The notes under the pieces: model-generated | Told to the model about the DNA's origin: nothing | Seen by the model: the letters and a program-made list of their open reading frames with translations, nothing else | Databases searched by the model: none | Shown: positions 63,612 through 64,000 of the stretch, piece by piece | Position numbering within the stretch: the stretch's first letter is position 1 | Layout: each line of letters opens with the position of its first letter | From: Cannabis sativa | Lineage: Eukaryota; Streptophyta; Magnoliopsida; Rosales; Cannabaceae | Assembly (NCBI RefSeq): GCF_029168945.1 | Contig: NC_083607.1 | Coordinates: 42,269,257-42,333,256, forward strand | Length of the DNA: 64,000 bases | Direction: 5' to 3' | Made by a program: the position numbers and the translations under genes

Positions 63612-64000
63612 TAATAGTCATGAACCAAAAAATAATAAAATACACCCTAATGGTTGATTAACCTTGATCACATTTAAATTCATAAAATTTGCAAATAATA
63701 AAAAAATTACTAAACCACTAAAATCATCATCATCAATATCTTTAATGAATCCTTCTATTGCCTCAAATCCACCACATAAATTAAACTCATATGAATTAAT
63801 ATAATCAAAACTCCATAAAATTAATATCAATCCTTACCAAATAAGCCTTTTAACATGTGTGGATGAGTGATGAGCTGCACCATGGTTGACTCGTATGTAA
63901 ATGAGGGAGGAAATATAATGACAATAAAATAGAGAGGGAAAACGAATTGATAGAGACCGAGCCTCTAATTTTTGATCTATTCAAGCTCAAGGCCAAACAA
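63612..64000. other. Right flank, no gene seen
   Basis: A minus-strand frame at 63618-63830 has no recognisable similarity and AT-biased composition. No repeat or gene is supported to the end of the window. Confidence 0.5.

Overview
The window is eudicot-type plant nuclear DNA: AT-rich, built mostly of nested LTR retrotransposons and small DNA transposons, with one intron-containing host gene that looks intact and one that is partial. The species cannot be named from the sequence. No RNA genes, CRISPR arrays or bacterial features were seen.

Layout. 1-3483 holds two opposed Ty1/copia pieces ending in a long LTR (called family A here). 3484-10967 is a dead Ty3/gypsy chromovirus pol gene, split by a family A solo LTR (target duplication TATAG) and by a 2.47 kb Tekay-like solo LTR (target duplication TTATG). 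11614-12846 is a foldback transposon with about 400 bp arms. 13206-15625 is a decayed PIF/Harbinger transposon. 16892-18756 (minus) is a five-exon NADP-dependent alkenal reductase gene whose spliced frame is open for 343 codons. 20602-30834 is element A, a complete 10.2 kb copia element (TSD GCCAT) with almost no coding capacity. 33446-40975 (minus) is element B, a 7.5 kb copia element (TSD ATTAC) with near-identical LTRs and dead coding. 41169-41582 is a Mutator-type MITE. 41630-45330 holds two opposed copia remnants. 46543 onward shows one CACTA end and small repeats. 49765-50584 is the 5' part of an ankyrin-repeat gene. 50904-55002 (minus) is element C, a copia element that has lost its whole reverse transcriptase domain, abutting another copia remnant. 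56519-57233 is a Tourist-like MITE. 58748-63606 is element D, a short-LTR copia element (TSD CTCAC).

Most unusual content. Elements A and B have decayed pol genes but keep dense arrays of inverted repeats. Element A has six perfect hairpins in 158 bp just after the primer binding site. Further in, it has a duplicated module (25783-26545) whose hairpins differ in sequence between copies but stay paired. I count five compensatory double changes, and three wobble pairs that are G-U only in the sense strand. Most of the loops carry a CTAA-type sequence. Element B has ten copies of an 18-bp palindrome arranged as five pairs in its leader, and six mini-hairpins with a constant TGTG-type loop and a covarying closing pair. 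My inference is that these are cis-acting RNA structures, for packaging, dimerisation or replication in trans, retained by non-autonomous retrotransposons. That needs comparison across family members.

The two host genes show no sign of working together; they are islands between transposons.
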